From Akkermansiaceae bacterium (GTDB lineage Bacteria; Verrucomicrobiota; Verrucomicrobiia; Verrucomicrobiales; Akkermansiaceae): a stretch of 64,000 nt of DNA. The notes below the pieces were generated by a model. The model had not been told where the DNA came from. It saw nothing but the letters and a program-made list of their open reading frames with translations, and searched no databases. The stretch spans positions 25,992-89,991 of the forward strand of contig CAIXKE010000011.1 in NCBI GenBank assembly GCA_903919975.1. Reading direction: 5' to 3'. A program made the position numbers and the translations under genes. Numbering within the stretch: position 1 is the stretch's first letter; every line of letters begins with the position of its first letter. Shown here in pieces: positions 8,119 through 17,459 of the stretch.

Positions 8119-9318
8119 TCAATCGACCATCGCATTCGACGGCGTGTCCTGTCTCACATGCCGATGAATCCACACGCTCTGCACCAAGCCGAGCAGCAAC
8201 ATGCAAATCACCACAAAGGTGCCGGAATAGCTGACCAAGGGCAGTGGAATACCGGTGATCGGCATGATCAACACACACATCCCAATACTCTCGAACACAT
8301 GAGCAAAAAACAACGCCACCACCAAGCTGGCGAGCAACCGACCGCACACATCCCGACTGTAAAACGCGATGAATAGCCCCTGAATCATCAGCAAGGCGAA
8401 CGCCGTGAGCAAAAGCAGACTGCCGCGAAATCCGAGCTCCTCGGCAATAACCGCGAAAATGTAATCGTTGTGCGCGGTATCCTTGGGAATGAACGCCTTC
8501 GCATGCAGAGAGCCTTCCTCAGCCGAAGCTTTCCAACCCACACCTTTCCAACCGGCCTTGCCAACGGCCATCGAGATGTTGTGCGGTGCATAAGCCTCAT
8601 TTGAAATATCCACCTCCTGCCCGCGCATCATCCGCAACCAAGTGTCGATCCGCTCCGGACCACGCTCGGAAACCAAGGGCAACGCCACGAAATACAACAA
8701 GGGCAGCATCCCAGCACCGATCAGAGACATGAAGGAAAGATACCGAAATGGCGCGCCTCCCACCAGAAGCGCCACGATCGCGACCGGAATCCATACCAGC
8801 GCCGATCCCATATCGCCCATTTTCATGACCATCAAAAATGGGATTGCCGAGACCACGCCGATGACGCCGATTCGGACAAACGGTGCCCCGAACCAATGGT
8901 GGAGCTTCGGCAAACACTGCAACAACCACGCAATCAACAGAATCCCGGACGAAATTCCGAGCTGGGCCGGTTGGAATGTCAGCCCGAACAGGCTAAGCCG
9001 ATGGACCGAGTCATCCTGCTGCATTGCCACGGCCATCAATCCCATACTTCCTAGAAAAAACGGAATGCCGAGCCAACGAATCCAGCGGTAATCGATAAAC
9101 GCCGCACCAAAATACACCACGCTACCGACCAAAATCCACTTCTTCTGCATCGCCGCGTAATACAATCCCGCACTGCCATACTGGCTGAGAATCTCCTTGG
9201 AAACCGGCAGGTGCCGCGCGGCACTCTCAATCATGAATACGCCAAAAATCAGGAGCCCATACATCACAAAGACGAGCACCCAGTTTATTCCCAAAATTTT
9301 ACGCAGAAACGGTGTCAT
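8119..9318 (-). CDS. rodA: Rod-shape-determining peptidoglycan glycosyltransferase RodA
   Basis: A 399-residue SEDS-family membrane protein with about ten hydrophobic helices. RodA polymerises lipid II glycans for side-wall growth together with a class B PBP and MreB. Family features include the long extracytoplasmic loop with the ISMAVGKAGWKGVGW segment, KDTAHNDYIFAVIAEELGF and the C-terminal ITGIPLPLVSYSGT. FtsW is the main alternative, but sequence and length fit RodA better. No mre or pbp2 genes lie in this window. Confidence 0.9.
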   Translation of the reverse strand: MTPFLRKILGINWVLVFVMYGLLIFGVFMIESAARHLPVSKEILSQYGSAGLYYAAMQKKWILVGSVVYFGAAFIDYRWIRWLGIPFFLGSMGLMAVAMQQDDSVHRLSLFGLTFQPAQLGISSGILLIAWLLQCLPKLHHWFGAPFVRIGVIGVVSAIPFLMVMKMGDMGSALVWIPVAIVALLVGGAPFRYLSFMSLIGAGMLPLLYFVALPLVSERGPERIDTWLRMMRGQEVDISNEAYAPHNISMAVGKAGWKGVGWKASAEEGSLHAKAFIPKDTAHNDYIFAVIAEELGFRGSLLLLTAFALLMIQGLFIAFYSRDVCGRLLASLVVALFFAHVFESIGMCVLIMPITGIPLPLVSYSGTFVVICMLLLGLVQSVWIHRHVRQDTPSNAMVD

Positions 9319-9441
9319 AAAGAACCGTGGCGACGATACGCCGTCAGCCGTCTATGGCAAGGAACGCGTGAAATTTCCGATAAGAACGGAAAGTTTCCCA
9401 ATCCATCTTGCCCCCGCACCCATCACTGCTAGCGTCACGAC

Positions 9442-10599
9442 ATGAACCGAATCACCACGGCTTTCTTGATTTTCACAGCCTCTTCCATTTGCAGCCATGC
9501 CAAACTCGGCGTCGAAAAAGTCGCATCCAGTTTCGAACGGCCAGTTTGGGCGGGCATGCCAGCCTTGAGCACAGGCAAACTCTGGGTGATGGAACAAGCC
9601 GGGCAAATTTGGATCGTTGATCTAAAAACCGGCGAACGAGCCGCGAAGCCGTTCCTCGATATCCACTCGGACGTCAGCCGCAAAGGCAACGAAGAAGGCC
9701 TGCTCGGCCTCGCCTTCGCTCCCGATTTCCAAAAATCCGGGCGCTTCTACGTGAATTTCACCGACACCAAGGGCTTCACCCGCATCGTCCGCTTCACCTC
9801 ACCGGACCGCCTCACCACCGATCCATCCACCGCCGAAGTCATTCTCAAAATCAAACAGCCATACTCAAATCACAATGGCGGTTGGATCAGCTTCGGGCCA
9901 GACGGCATGCTCTACATCGGAAATGGCGATGGCGGCTCAGGCAACGATCCCGAAGGAAACGGGCAGGCTCTCAACACACTGTTAGGGAAAATCCTTCGTC
10001 TCGACGTTTCCGCCAAGACCAGCTACCGCGTGCCTCCGGATAATCCGTTTCTCAACCGGGATGACGCCAAGCCGGAAATCTGGGCTTTCGGAGTCCGCAA
10101 TCCGTGGCGCTGCTCTTTTGACCGCGAGACCGGCGACTTTTGGATGGGAGACGTCGGCCAAAACCACTGGGAAGAAATCAATTTCATGCCACGCGGCAAG
10201 GGTGCCGGTGCAAACTATGGCTGGCGACTGCGCGAAGGATCCAGCGAAACCCCGGCAAAAAACGTCGGCGGCAAAGCGCCGCTCGGAGCGGTCGTGCCGG
10301 TTTATGTATACAACCATGGCGGCGGCCCCAAAGATGGAGTGTCAGTCACCGGTGGTTATGTCTATCGCGGGCCGATCAAGGAGCTGCAGGGCCGTTATAT
10401 ATTCGCCGACTATCAGAACCCGCGAATCTGGTCCTTCCGCATGAATCAAGGCAAGGCGGATGACTTCCAAGACCATACAGACGAACTTCAGTCGAAAGAT
10501 GGCAAAATCATGCTCATCTCATCCTTCGCCGAAGACCATGACGGCGGATTGTTCATCGTTAGCCACATCGGCAGCATCTATCGGATCGTCGATCGGTAA
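9442..10599 (+). CDS. Secreted PQQ-dependent sugar dehydrogenase family protein
   Basis: A 385-residue protein with a signal peptide ending near SICSHA, then a six-bladed beta-propeller of the soluble glucose dehydrogenase/YliI type. Typical segments are NEEGLLGLAFAPDF, NHNGGWISFGPDGMLYIGNGDGG, FGVRNPWRCSFD and GANYGWRLREG. Members oxidise aldoses in the periplasm with PQQ, or have lost that activity; the substrate cannot be read. No PQQ synthesis genes are present. The stop lies next to the convergent recG stop. Confidence 0.85.
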   Translation: MNRITTAFLIFTASSICSHAKLGVEKVASSFERPVWAGMPALSTGKLWVMEQAGQIWIVDLKTGERAAKPFLDIHSDVSRKGNEEGLLGLAFAPDFQKSGRFYVNFTDTKGFTRIVRFTSPDRLTTDPSTAEVILKIKQPYSNHNGGWISFGPDGMLYIGNGDGGSGNDPEGNGQALNTLLGKILRLDVSAKTSYRVPPDNPFLNRDDAKPEIWAFGVRNPWRCSFDRETGDFWMGDVGQNHWEEINFMPRGKGAGANYGWRLREGSSETPAKNVGGKAPLGAVVPVYVYNHGGGPKDGVSVTGGYVYRGPIKELQGRYIFADYQNPRIWSFRMNQGKADDFQDHTDELQSKDGKIMLISSFAEDHDGGLFIVSHIGSIYRIVDR

Positions 10600-10600
10600 A

Positions 10601-12658
10601 TCACGCGGTTCCCGGCAGATCCATCATGCCTGCATCTTCCTGAATGAGCTCAGCAAGACTCCGATGGATACCATCCAACTGAGGATCCTCCGTAAGAATG
10701 CGATCGGCGATTTCCCGCGCTTCACGCAGTAGCGCGGTGTCCGCCAGAAAATCAGGAAATCGCAGATCCGTCAGCCCGCTCTGCGTGGTGCCAAGAACGT
10801 TGCCAGGTCCGCGCAAGCGCAGATCCGCCTCGGCGATCTCGAACCCATCGGAACTCTGCTCGAGCACTTTGAGCTTCTCCATCGCCTCCGGATTTTTGCC
10901 GTCAGTTAGCAAAACACAATAACTCTTGTGCTCTCCCCTGCCGATTCTCCCCCGGAGTTGGTGCAACTGAGCTAACCCGAATCGCTCGGCGTGATGAAGA
11001 ATCATGACCGACGCATTCGGCACATCCACTCCCACTTCAATCACCGTAGTGGAAACCAGCGCGTTCGTCAGTCCTTCGCGAAAACGTCGCATGACCTCCT
11101 CCTTTTCCTCCGGCCGTAGTTTCCCATGAATCAGCCCGACCTCACGCGAACTGAGGCGTTTCCGCCACTTTTCAAAAGCCTCGGTGGCGGACTCCGCCTT
11201 GAGAGAAGCGCTTTCCTCCACCAGCGGATAAACGAGATAAGCCTGGCGGCCCGCCGAAAGCTGCTCCTTCACGAATGCGGTGACATCCGATTGTTTCGCA
11301 CCCACCCGCACGCCGGTGATGATTTTCCCGCGGCCGGGCGGTTTCTCATCGAGCAATGAAACATCCAGATCCCCATATATCGTCATCGTTAGTGTCCGGG
11401 GAATCGGCGTCGCCGTCATCACCAAAACATCCGGCACCACCCCGAGTCGAATCAACGAAGCACGCTGCGCGACACCGAATTTGTGCTGCTCATCAATCAC
11501 CACTAGCCCGAGGTCCCGGAAAAGTTCGTCATCATACAACAGCGCATGAGTCCCAATGATGATCTGCGGATCGCCCTCCCGCTCATCATGACTGGTTTCA
11601 TCCCGATTGGCCGTACGTAAGGCCACCCGAACACCAAGCGGCTCCAACCAACGACGGAATGTTAGGTAATGCTGCTCCGCAAGAATCTGCGTGGGTGCCA
11701 TCAACGCCGCCTGGCAACCGGAGTCCACCGCCAACAACATGGCCGCCATAGCCACAAATGTTTTTCCCGCACCCACATCGCCCTGCAACAAACGATTCAT
11801 CGGCCGCGGCTCCCTCATATCCGCCACGATCTCGTGGATTGAACGTTTCTGAGCTCCGGTCAGATCAAATGGCAGACTCTTGTAAAACCGACCAAGCAAG
11901 GTAGTGCGTTTCCCAAGCACCCGGCCGTTCCGTTCCTGATGGCGTGACCGCCGCCACGCAACGTTCAACTGAATACCAAAAAACTCTTCAAGCGCGAAAT
12001 GCCGCCGGGCGGCCTGCGCTTGTTCCATCGACTCAGGGAAATGCGCCCGCCGCAGCATCTCCACCCGCGGCATGGCGGCATCCAATTCTAACGCCGCACC
12101 CAACGTCCCGGGATCGCATTGCAATAAAAACCCATGCCTAATTTCCCGCAGTCGCCTCTGCGCAAGCCCGGCGACGTTGCGATAAATCGGCACAATCCGC
12201 TCCAGATGAATCGAGCCCGACTCTTCGGCGTCATCCTCCCGCAGAACTTCGAATTCCGGATGATCAATAATCAATCGCCCGTTGAAATCCTTCACTTTCC
12301 CGTAAACCACCACTTCCTGACCCGTGGCCACGAGTTTATGAATAAACTGCATGTTGAACCAACGACAGGTGATTTTTCCCGATCCGAAAACACCTCCCCC
12401 CCCATCCATGACGATCGCCTCATAAAATCCCCCGCCACGTCCGAATTGTTTTTTTGAATCGATCACCGTGCCGCGCAGGCAAACCGGGATCGGCGTCGCT
12501 TGATTGGGAAAGGAATCGAAACGCCGCCGGTCCTCATAGCGTTTCGGCAAATGATCCAGCACTTCCGCCGGTGTCCGGTATCCCGCCGCCATCAACGCCT
12601 CCAAATCCCTCACCGCAAGCTGGGATAATGTCGCCAATTCATCTCGAGCGGAAATCAT
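10601..12658 (-). CDS. recG: ATP-dependent DNA helicase RecG
   Basis: A 685-residue helicase that remodels stalled forks and Holliday junctions. An N-terminal wedge/OB domain (to about 240) precedes two helicase domains: Walker A GDVGAGKT, DEQH box in VVIDEQHKFG, motif III TATPIPRTL and motif VI QLRGRIGRG. The C-terminal region (LRLRGPGNVLGTTQSG) is characteristic. ATG at 12658 is preferred over an in-frame TTG at 12685. It is the last gene of a yggS-DUF971-recG operon. Confidence 0.95.
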   Translation of the reverse strand: MISARDELATLSQLAVRDLEALMAAGYRTPAEVLDHLPKRYEDRRRFDSFPNQATPIPVCLRGTVIDSKKQFGRGGGFYEAIVMDGGGGVFGSGKITCRWFNMQFIHKLVATGQEVVVYGKVKDFNGRLIIDHPEFEVLREDDAEESGSIHLERIVPIYRNVAGLAQRRLREIRHGFLLQCDPGTLGAALELDAAMPRVEMLRRAHFPESMEQAQAARRHFALEEFFGIQLNVAWRRSRHQERNGRVLGKRTTLLGRFYKSLPFDLTGAQKRSIHEIVADMREPRPMNRLLQGDVGAGKTFVAMAAMLLAVDSGCQAALMAPTQILAEQHYLTFRRWLEPLGVRVALRTANRDETSHDEREGDPQIIIGTHALLYDDELFRDLGLVVIDEQHKFGVAQRASLIRLGVVPDVLVMTATPIPRTLTMTIYGDLDVSLLDEKPPGRGKIITGVRVGAKQSDVTAFVKEQLSAGRQAYLVYPLVEESASLKAESATEAFEKWRKRLSSREVGLIHGKLRPEEKEEVMRRFREGLTNALVSTTVIEVGVDVPNASVMILHHAERFGLAQLHQLRGRIGRGEHKSYCVLLTDGKNPEAMEKLKVLEQSSDGFEIAEADLRLRGPGNVLGTTQSGLTDLRFPDFLADTALLREAREIADRILTEDPQLDGIHRSLAELIQEDAGMMDLPGTA

Positions 12659-12688
12659 GACGCGATGGCTTTCTATCGGATTCAAACC

Positions 12689-13018
12689 CTACGCACCCGG
12701 CAACTCCGCTAGCTTCTGAAGATAGGCGAAGGTATAGATCCCTGACGCATGACCGTCGCCCCAAGACGGTTGAATGGCATACCCTCCAACCTTCTCGACT
12801 TTCAATAAATCGAATGCGTTAGAGCCATATTCCACTTTCGGCCGGACCACGCGGCCCATCGCATCGGGTTCCCCTTGGCAAGCCGCACACGGGCAGGCTC
12901 TCCTCAACATGGAAATCGGCAGATAGGCCTCCACCCCACCGGCAAACGATAAGGCCAGTTCTTCACCGATGAGCGCGACTTGTTCGAGAATCAATGGCAT
13001 GGATGATGCTGCCCTCAT
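12689..13018 (-). CDS. DUF971 family protein
   Basis: A 109-residue protein with the DUF971 fold, found alone in bacteria or as the N-terminal domain of gamma-butyrobetaine hydroxylase. It shows the motifs YLPISMLRRACPCAAC and IQPSWGDGHASGIYTFAYL, whose Cys and His residues suggest metal binding. Stand-alone members are linked to Fe-S or Mrp-related functions in some genomes, which is not demonstrable here. Its ATG overlaps the yggS stop (ATGA), showing translational coupling. Confidence 0.85.
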   Translation of the reverse strand: MRAASSMPLILEQVALIGEELALSFAGGVEAYLPISMLRRACPCAACQGEPDAMGRVVRPKVEYGSNAFDLLKVEKVGGYAIQPSWGDGHASGIYTFAYLQKLAELPGA

Positions 13019-13725
13019 CCCAGCTCGCCGTCCACCCGATACGCGCGTTTCCCGAAAATTGCCGACCCGACGCGCACATGCGTGGCTCCCTCCTCGATCG
13101 CAACCTCGAAATCCCCGCTCATTCCCATGCTGAGAAACGAAAGCGGCACTCCGGTTTCATCCGCCAGTTGGTCCCGCATACCGCGGAGCGTGGCAAACCA
13201 CGGCCGCGCCGACTCCGCGTCCGGCCCTGCCGGAGGAATGCCCATCAAGCCGATAATTTCCAGCCGTTCGAGTGACAACAAGTCATCGATTTCCGAGCGC
13301 AAGGCATCGAAATCAAAGCCACCTTTGGAGGTTTCCCCTCCCAGATTTACCTCGAGAAACACCTTTGGGAAGAGTCCGAGTTCACATGCGATCTCATCCG
13401 CATATCGAGCCAAACGCAGAGAATCCACCGCGTGAACCACTTCGAACAACGAAAGAATCCTGCGCACCTTGTTGCGTTGAACATTACCGATAAAATGCCA
13501 ATGCAGGGAACCCGGCAACGCTTCGATCTTGGGCTCGGCCTCCTGCAAGCGACTCTCGCCAAAGTGCCTGTGGCCGGCATCAACCGCCATGCCAATCGCA
13601 TCGACGGGAAAGGTCTTGGACACCGCAATCAATTCCACTGCCGAAGGATAACGCCCTACCCGTACGCACGCGTCGGCAATCCGACTTCTGATTTCCCCAA
13701 GATTCTCCGCGATCTCCGACATCAA
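13015..13725 (-). CDS. yggS: PLP homeostasis protein YggS/PLPHP
   Basis: A 236-residue alanine-racemase-like single barrel that binds pyridoxal phosphate and buffers its supply; no enzymatic reaction is known. The PLP lysine is K37 in LIAVSKTFP. Other conserved blocks are HFGESRLQEAEPKI, WHFIGNVQRNK and LSMGMSGDFEVAIEEGATHVRVGSAIFG. The start may be the first or second ATG of ATGATG. First gene of the operon with DUF971 and recG. Confidence 0.93.
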   Translation of the reverse strand: MMSEIAENLGEIRSRIADACVRVGRYPSAVELIAVSKTFPVDAIGMAVDAGHRHFGESRLQEAEPKIEALPGSLHWHFIGNVQRNKVRRILSLFEVVHAVDSLRLARYADEIACELGLFPKVFLEVNLGGETSKGGFDFDALRSEIDDLLSLERLEIIGLMGIPPAGPDAESARPWFATLRGMRDQLADETGVPLSFLSMGMSGDFEVAIEEGATHVRVGSAIFGKRAYRVDGELG

Positions 13726-13744
13726 CTAGGTGGTATGAAATCTC

Positions 13745-15988
13745 TCACTTGATCAAACCCGCCGTCTTCGCACTCTCGGTATATTTCACCAAGTCACGCA
13801 GCACTAACAGAGATTCACGCTTCACCGGGTCAAGACCGGTGGGCCATTTCGGGGTTTCATCCAAATCCTCGGCTTCATCCTTGGCGCGGCGCATATAAGA
13901 TCCACTATCGCTTGCAGGATCGTAGGCCTTGAGCGCCTCCCCTTTATCGAGACCTTCCAGAGTGATTTTGAAGAAGGTAAGACCTTGTTGATCGGCCTTG
14001 CTCATCTTTTCAAAGCGGGTGCGCCGCTCGGCGTTGCGTTCCTTTTGCCGGACGTCCGATTCAGCAAGCTCTTTTTCGCGGGCCTGCTTGTTCAAGGTCA
14101 GTATGTTCTTATTCAGCCGCTCCTTTGTCTTGATCACATCCTGAATCACATAGGAAAAATCTTGGCAGGCATTCACTCGTTCCTGACTCAGCTCTTTCAT
14201 GCGTGTAATGAATAAACCCTGGGCGTCCAACGGCTTGAAGTCCGGCGCACGGCGGATTCGATCATGCGGCAAGGGATGATCCAAAAACTGCTCTCCGATC
14301 TCCATCGCATCCATCAAACTTGGAAAAACCACATCCGAGCGAACCCCGTCCATTTGCGTGGACGAACCCGAAGGCCGATAAAATTTCTGGATGGTCACCT
14401 TGAGAAAACCCGCACGGTTTCTAACGGCAAACAACGGCAACATCCTGCCAATATCCATCGGTTGCTGAACGGTGCCCTTGCCGAATGTGGAGGATTCTCC
14501 CACAACAACCGCACGATTATAATCCTGCAGCGCACCCGCAAGAATCTCGCTGGCCGAGGCGCTGCTCTTGTCAATCATCACCACCATCGGACCGCTATAG
14601 ATCGGTTTGCCGTTTTCCGAATCCTTCATCTGCACTTGGCCAAGAGTGTTTTTAACCTGAACCACCGGTCCGCGATCCATGAAGAATCCCGTCATCCGGC
14701 GGACTTCATCCAGCGAGCCGCCACCGTTATTCCGTAGATCGAGGAGGAGCCCATCGATCTTTTCTTCGATCAGGCGTTTGAGAATCCTCTCGACGTCCAC
14801 CGAGCACCGCACTTTTCCCTCTTCAAAATCCGCATAGAAAGATGGCAGCTTGATAAGCCCCAATCTTCGGAGCTCGCCTTTTTCCGTCTTCATTTCGATC
14901 ACCTCACCACTCGCTTGCTCGTCCTTCATTTCCACCTTACCCCGTTGGATCACCACAATTTTGGTTTCCCCAGGGGCCCCACCGGCCGGCTCCACCTTGA
15001 GCGCCACCAAAGTACCTTCCTTGCCGCGGATCAAATCGACCACTTTGTCGATTTTCATGAACATGATGTCCGTCATGTCCTCCGGGTTCTTGGTATTGAG
15101 TGTATCCACCGCGACCACACGGTCATTGAGCTTCAAAGCCCCCTCACGATCTGCGGGACCTCCGACCACGATGCCCATGATCTTGGTCGCTCCGTCTTCC
15201 TCGCCTTGAAGCAATGCCCCGATTCCGACGAGTTCATTCTTCATGCCGTCTTTGAAACGATTCATCTCACGAAAACTCATGTAATCCGTGTGCGGATCGT
15301 AGGCCCGCGCCACAGCGCTCAAGAAATAATTGGCGACCTCCTCATCATCCACATCCTTAACGCTGCTGAGGAATCGCTTGTATCGCAGCGAAACCTTTTC
15401 CCTGGGACTGCGATCATCACTGCCCGGATCTGCTTTCCCTTGCTCCTTCGCCAACCTGGCAAGCAATTCCCTGCGGAGCACCTCGGCGAGCACCGCCTCT
15501 TTGATTTGCAAACCCCAAAGCGCTGCCGCCTCCTTCTCATTTTTCGGCCACGGCGCATTCTTGCGGCTCAGCATCACACTTTCATCTTTGGTGAAATCGA
15601 AATCAGCACCGTCCAGTAGTTTTTTTGTCTGCGCGACACGAGCTTCAACACGCTTCTCGAACACCCGGTAAATCTCAGTGGCGGGCCGCATGCTATTCCC
15701 CTGCAACAACAAGGTGTGCAGGCAGTCACCGTAATCCGCCGAAAATTTATCCACATCCTGCTGGGTGAAATACAAGCGCTGGAAATCCAAGTCTTTGAGA
15801 TAATCATCCAAAAACCGTTTGCTCAAATCCTCGTTGAAAGGAAGGCGGGCGAAATGGCTGTTTTGCAGCATGATCGCCATCTGCCGTCCAACCTCGTTGA
15901 AATCCGCCTGCTGCTGTGCCAGCGCAGAACCGGAGATCAAGAGAAGAGTGGCGGCGGCGGCGGCTTTTCGGAACCAGAACTTTGTCAT
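13745..15988 (-). CDS. prc: Tail-specific (carboxy-terminal processing) protease Prc
   Basis: A 747-residue secreted protease of family S41. The ATG at 15988 gives a clean signal peptide ending SGSALA-QQ. An N-terminal helical vault precedes a PDZ domain (about 250-340). The protease core has the serine in DKSSASASEILAGALQDYN (about residue 475) and the lysine about 25 residues later in STFGKGTVQQ, giving a Ser/Lys dyad. A DUF3340-type C-terminal extension follows. It trims periplasmic and outer-membrane proteins. A PDZ protein is encoded just upstream. Confidence 0.93.
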   Translation of the reverse strand: MTKFWFRKAAAAATLLLISGSALAQQQADFNEVGRQMAIMLQNSHFARLPFNEDLSKRFLDDYLKDLDFQRLYFTQQDVDKFSADYGDCLHTLLLQGNSMRPATEIYRVFEKRVEARVAQTKKLLDGADFDFTKDESVMLSRKNAPWPKNEKEAAALWGLQIKEAVLAEVLRRELLARLAKEQGKADPGSDDRSPREKVSLRYKRFLSSVKDVDDEEVANYFLSAVARAYDPHTDYMSFREMNRFKDGMKNELVGIGALLQGEEDGATKIMGIVVGGPADREGALKLNDRVVAVDTLNTKNPEDMTDIMFMKIDKVVDLIRGKEGTLVALKVEPAGGAPGETKIVVIQRGKVEMKDEQASGEVIEMKTEKGELRRLGLIKLPSFYADFEEGKVRCSVDVERILKRLIEEKIDGLLLDLRNNGGGSLDEVRRMTGFFMDRGPVVQVKNTLGQVQMKDSENGKPIYSGPMVVMIDKSSASASEILAGALQDYNRAVVVGESSTFGKGTVQQPMDIGRMLPLFAVRNRAGFLKVTIQKFYRPSGSSTQMDGVRSDVVFPSLMDAMEIGEQFLDHPLPHDRIRRAPDFKPLDAQGLFITRMKELSQERVNACQDFSYVIQDVIKTKERLNKNILTLNKQAREKELAESDVRQKERNAERRTRFEKMSKADQQGLTFFKITLEGLDKGEALKAYDPASDSGSYMRRAKDEAEDLDETPKWPTGLDPVKRESLLVLRDLVKYTESAKTAGLIK

Positions 15989-16073
15989 GAATTTCAAACG
16001 GGGCGGGGTTTGCAACGCCCAGAAAGAGTGCCACCACTTTTGTAAATGTCGAATTCCAAAATCCGCAATTCCC

Positions 16074-16787
16074 TTATTTTCCGGCCTTCCGGCGCTCTAG
16101 CCAATGCCTGAAATAATTATCCTTGGCTGCCTGCTCCACTGCCGCCGGATCTTCCACCCGCTCACCGAAAGGCAAATTATCGACCATCGGAGGACGTCTG
16201 CCCAAAGTCACAGGAAGACTCAGCGACTTGCCCTTCCTCATGAGGTTGAGCGTAATTTTGGAATTCGGCTTCAGCTGGCGGATCTGCTCCCTAAATGGCA
16301 ATGATATCAATTTTTCATCCCATACATGATCATCGAAGCCGAGAATCAAATCATTAAGTTGCAGGCCCGCTTTGGCCGCAGCGGAATCGCGAACCACCCT
16401 GGTCACCCGAATCACCCCGAGAGATTTGGCATTCCCCGGCAGAACCAACTCTTCATCCCTCATCTCAATGCCGATGAATCCTTCCCCGTCCTTCGAATAT
16501 TCATCGTCCACCAATTTACGCAGAATCGCCAAACAGCGCTCGCGAACCTCCGGATCATCCGCCATCCGGGATTGCTGAAACAGCGCGTCCATTGCCGCTT
16601 TCGGTTGCAGAAGGGACCAGACAAGCAACTGTTCCTGAGCCGCCTCGCGCTTGCGAAACTCCTCGGACTTGAGATCAGCCAGGGGGGCAACCGGAAGCTG
16701 GATCGCAAAGCAAAAATCCGCGCACAGAGCCATCAGGCACACCGCAGTGAAAACTCCGGATCCCGTCACTTTATTTCGTCCTAGCAT
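16074..16787 (-). CDS. Secreted PDZ-domain protein
   Basis: A 237-residue protein with a signal peptide (hydrophobic stretch to about residue 28), a helical HEAT-like part about 35-95 (REAAQEQLLVWSLLQP, VRERCLAILRKLV) and one PDZ domain about 100-200 (FIGIEMRDEELVL, AGLQLNDLILGFDD). It has no protease domain. Position directly before prc suggests a periplasmic partner or adaptor for that protease, which is inference only. Confidence 0.75.
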   Translation of the reverse strand: MLGRNKVTGSGVFTAVCLMALCADFCFAIQLPVAPLADLKSEEFRKREAAQEQLLVWSLLQPKAAMDALFQQSRMADDPEVRERCLAILRKLVDDEYSKDGEGFIGIEMRDEELVLPGNAKSLGVIRVTRVVRDSAAAKAGLQLNDLILGFDDHVWDEKLISLPFREQIRQLKPNSKITLNLMRKGKSLSLPVTLGRRPPMVDNLPFGERVEDPAAVEQAAKDNYFRHWLERRKAGK

Positions 16788-16874
16788 ATCATCAAATCTT
16801 TACGAACTAGGAGCCGATTAAAAGCCCTGTGACTTTGCCACCGCATGCAAGATCATGCGCGCAGTCGCCGCTCA

Positions 16875-17438
16875 CTATTTACCCGTGATGCCCTTTTCGG
16901 GAACCACGATGGTGTCATTCGGGTCCAACAGAATGTTCATGTTCTCGGTTTTGCTGAGATCATATATTTTCGACTTTCCTGCACGGTGCAATTCAACCCG
17001 ATACTTACTCCCGAATGTGCCGTATCCACCGGCCGCCTGGATTGCCTGATAAAGGGTCAGCCCCCTAGTCCATTTTGTAGTACCCGTGCGACCCACCGCA
17101 CCGCCAACATAAACGACCTGTTGTTCGATGCCCTGCTCGTCAGAGATGAAAACCTGAAATGTCGGATTTGTGTAGATCCCGGCCTGTTTGAAGCGGGCTT
17201 CCAAGTTGGAGGCCAGCTGTTCGGACTTCAGGCCGCTGGCGCGAACCTGACCAATGAACGGCATGTTGACAAATCCCGACTCGGAAACCGGATACATCGA
17301 ATCAATACGATTTTTTTCTTCAGAAGGCACATTGGAAATCGTGATGTTAATGGCCCGCCCGGATTGAATTTCCGCTAACACCGATGTTGAGATACACAAC
17401 AGGGCAAGAAACCCGGTCATGATGTTTTTGAAGGTCAT
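16875..17438 (-). CDS. Polysaccharide export protein, Wza-like
   Basis: A 187-residue secreted protein with signal peptide (to about STSVLA), a polysaccharide-export domain (about 25-105) and a SLBB domain (VVYVGGAVGRTGTTKWTRGLTLYQAIQAAG). Proteins of this family form the periplasmic and outer-membrane channel for capsule or exopolysaccharide. It is about half the length of E. coli Wza and lacks a lipobox cysteine, so it may rely on another outer-membrane component; the barrel gene at 19765-20988 is a candidate. It follows the Wzc-like gene after 21 bp. Confidence 0.85.
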   Translation of the reverse strand: MTFKNIMTGFLALLCISTSVLAEIQSGRAINITISNVPSEEKNRIDSMYPVSESGFVNMPFIGQVRASGLKSEQLASNLEARFKQAGIYTNPTFQVFISDEQGIEQQVVYVGGAVGRTGTTKWTRGLTLYQAIQAAGGYGTFGSKYRVELHRAGKSKIYDLSKTENMNILLDPNDTIVVPEKGITGK

Positions 17439-17459
17439 CTTGGTTTTGAGGTTTGAGGT